A stretch of 64,000 nt of DNA from Tianweitania populi (GTDB taxonomy: Bacteria > Pseudomonadota > Alphaproteobacteria > Rhizobiales > Rhizobiaceae). Numbering within the stretch: the stretch's first letter is position 1; each line of letters starts with the position of its first letter. A model generated the notes under the pieces. That model did not search any database and was not told the DNA's origin. It was given only the letters and a program-made list of their open reading frames with translations. The DNA lies in assembly GCF_014652875.1 (NCBI RefSeq), contig NZ_BMZQ01000002.1:186001-250000 (forward strand), written 5' to 3'. The translations under genes were made by a program, and so were the position numbers. Of the stretch, positions 62,929 through 64,000 are shown in pieces.

Positions 62929-64000
62929 TCAGGCTGGCGCTCGGGAAGCAGGTGGGCGTCAGGCCGTTCTTGGCCTGCCATTCGCCGATGGAGCGCCGGG
63001 TTTTATAGCCCGGGAGACCATCCGAGCCGCCTACATCATAGCCCTTCTTTTCGAGGCTGCGCTGCATGGCGGCGACGTCTGAGCGGTAGAGTTTATCCAC
63101 GCTCCCCCAACTACCTTTGAAGGCGCTGCCTCCCGATGTGATCCGATCCGCGGCGTTGCCAACGAACAGCGCGTAGAGGTCGCTCGTGTTGTAGTCCTTC
63201 AGCACGTAGAAGTTCGGCGTTACGATGAAAGCCGGCCCGTCTGTGCCCGCTGGCAGCAGCAAAAAGCCTGTTTTTGCGGTCTCACCTGCCGGAAATGCGC
63301 TGCCATTTACCCGTTTTACGCCGAGTTTCGCCCATTCTGCGCCGGTTTTTCCGCGATCTGGCCCCTCCAAAGAGCAGGAAAGCGAGGGCGGCAAGGTGAC
63401 CTCGAAACCCCAGTCGCGACCCTTCTGCCAGCCATGATGAACGAGGTAATTGGCGATCGATCCAAGCGTATCCGGAACCGAATTCCAGATGTCGCGACGA
63501 CCATCGCCATCCATGTCGACGGCATGCTCGATCAGGGATGACGGCAGGAACTGCGGCTGGCCCAAAGCGCCCGCCCAAGAGGATTTCATGTCCGACTTGG
63601 TCGCCCAGCCTTTTTGGAGGACCTGGAGTGCGGCCAGCGTTTCCTTCCGGAACAAGTCTTTGCGGGTAGAGAGGAAGGCCTTGGTGCTTAGGACTTCGAT
63701 CGCATCATAGGGGATCTTGGCGCGGCCGAAGCCGGACTCACGGCCCCAGATCGCCAGCACGATGCCGGAAGGCACGCCGAAGCGCTGTTCCACCGCGCGC
63801 AGGGTGCGTGCCTGTTCGCTCAGCCGAGCACGGCCGCCGGTTTGCACCGAACCGATTGTTTTCTCGGCAAAATAAGCACCTGGCGCGCCGAATTCCGCTT
63901 GATGCTGGTCCTTGGGCATCTCAGTCTTTTGACCGGGCAGAACGAGATCCGGCAGCTTCAGGTTCGGCGTTACGCCCTTGAAAGCAGCGTCGAAAGTCGC
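62912..64000 (-). CDS. MltB-type lytic murein transglycosylase, 5' end cut off
   Basis: The last 363 codons are inside the window; the start and signal peptide lie past 64000. ATFDAAFKGVTPNLKLPDL opens the visible part, then the catalytic WGRESGFGRAK (Glu), GALGQPQFLPSSLIEHAVDMDGDGRRDIWNSVPDTLGSIANYLVHHGW, and a C-terminal peptidoglycan-binding domain (SDVAAMQRSLEKKGYDVGGSDGLPGYKTRRSIGEWQ). It cuts glycan strands with formation of 1,6-anhydro ends in the periplasm. Convergent with the AI-2E transporter. Confidence 0.93.
   Translation of the reverse strand, partial: ATFDAAFKGVTPNLKLPDLVLPGQKTEMPKDQHQAEFGAPGAYFAEKTIGSVQTGGRARLSEQARTLRAVEQRFGVPSGIVLAIWGRESGFGRAKIPYDAIEVLSTKAFLSTRKDLFRKETLAALQVLQKGWATKSDMKSSWAGALGQPQFLPSSLIEHAVDMDGDGRRDIWNSVPDTLGSIANYLVHHGWQKGRDWGFEVTLPPSLSCSLEGPDRGKTGAEWAKLGVKRVNGSAFPAGETAKTGFLLLPAGTDGPAFIVTPNFYVLKDYNTSDLYALFVGNAADRITSGGSAFKGSWGSVDKLYRSDVAAMQRSLEKKGYDVGGSDGLPGYKTRRSIGEWQAKNGLTPTCFPSASLIKAVR

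Overview
The window is a GC-rich chromosomal segment from an alphaproteobacterium, most likely Hyphomicrobiales (Rhizobiales), Rhizobiaceae or a close family. The basis is gene content and order: rpmH-rnpA-yidC-engB-argB, dapD-dapE-truA-fmt-def-rmuC, an orfA(DUF47)-pit pair, a PPK2 gene beside a PhoR-like kinase, typical rhizobial DUF families (DUF3182, DUF3597, DUF6481, Atu4866) and a rhizobial-type intergenic repeat after rmuC. Genes are dense on both strands and several convergent pairs overlap at their stop codons. I see no prophage, insertion sequence, CRISPR array or rRNA. One tRNA, tRNA-Arg(ACG), is present.

Layout. 1-8.5 kb: 5' part of a PhoR-like kinase diverging from ppk2; a lipoprotein sugar dehydrogenase with a DUF2231 membrane protein; a membrane GT2 glycosyltransferase; a MarR regulator; a DUF3182 protein and an alpha/beta hydrolase. 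8.6-15.1 kb: tRNA-Arg, then a metallophosphoesterase coupled to a complete CUT1-type ABC importer, closed by a strong terminator and a convergent LacI regulator. 15.3-21.5 kb: a GntR regulator divergent from a NitT/TauT-type ABC importer, an IlvD/Edd sugar-acid dehydratase and an RraA-family aldolase-like protein, which reads as one catabolic unit. 21.6-30 kb: a HerA-like ATPase, a class A beta-lactamase with Arg in the KTG box, a LysR/SDR divergent pair, an Atu4866 protein, and a ferric/phosphonate-type ABC importer whose ATPase gene is convergent with the rest. 30.1-39.4 kb: a 1058-residue autotransporter with about 15 tandem repeats of about 20 residues, DUF3597, the DUF47/Pit phosphate module, a Nudix hydrolase, an orphan histidine kinase, and a Lpd/MerA-like flavoprotein that lacks the first redox cysteine.

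39.9-47.6 kb: the conserved rpmH-rnpA-yidC-engB-argB block, interrupted by a xenobiotic acetyltransferase-like gene overlapping engB and by a minus-strand ECF sigma/anti-sigma (SigK/RskA-like), fasciclin and MsrB group between engB and argB. 47.6-57.8 kb: EamA transporter, HAD nucleotidase, a 61-residue gene with a general-stress (EcfG) promoter match, LOG hydrolase, dapD-DUF805-dapE, then the minus-strand def-fmt-GNAT-truA operon and rmuC. 57.9-64 kb: DUF6481, two luciferase-like monooxygenases, a TonB-C-like secreted protein, a lipoprotein with two Kazal-like domains, an AI-2E family transporter with a second EcfG promoter match, and the 3' part of a MltB-type lytic transglycosylase.

No obviously new defence or mobile system is visible. 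The best candidates for undescribed biology are the dehydratase/RraA aldonate route, the SigK-RskA-fasciclin-MsrB module, the tandem Kazal lipoprotein and the cysteine-less flavoprotein. Functions come from reading motifs and gene context by eye; no database search was run.
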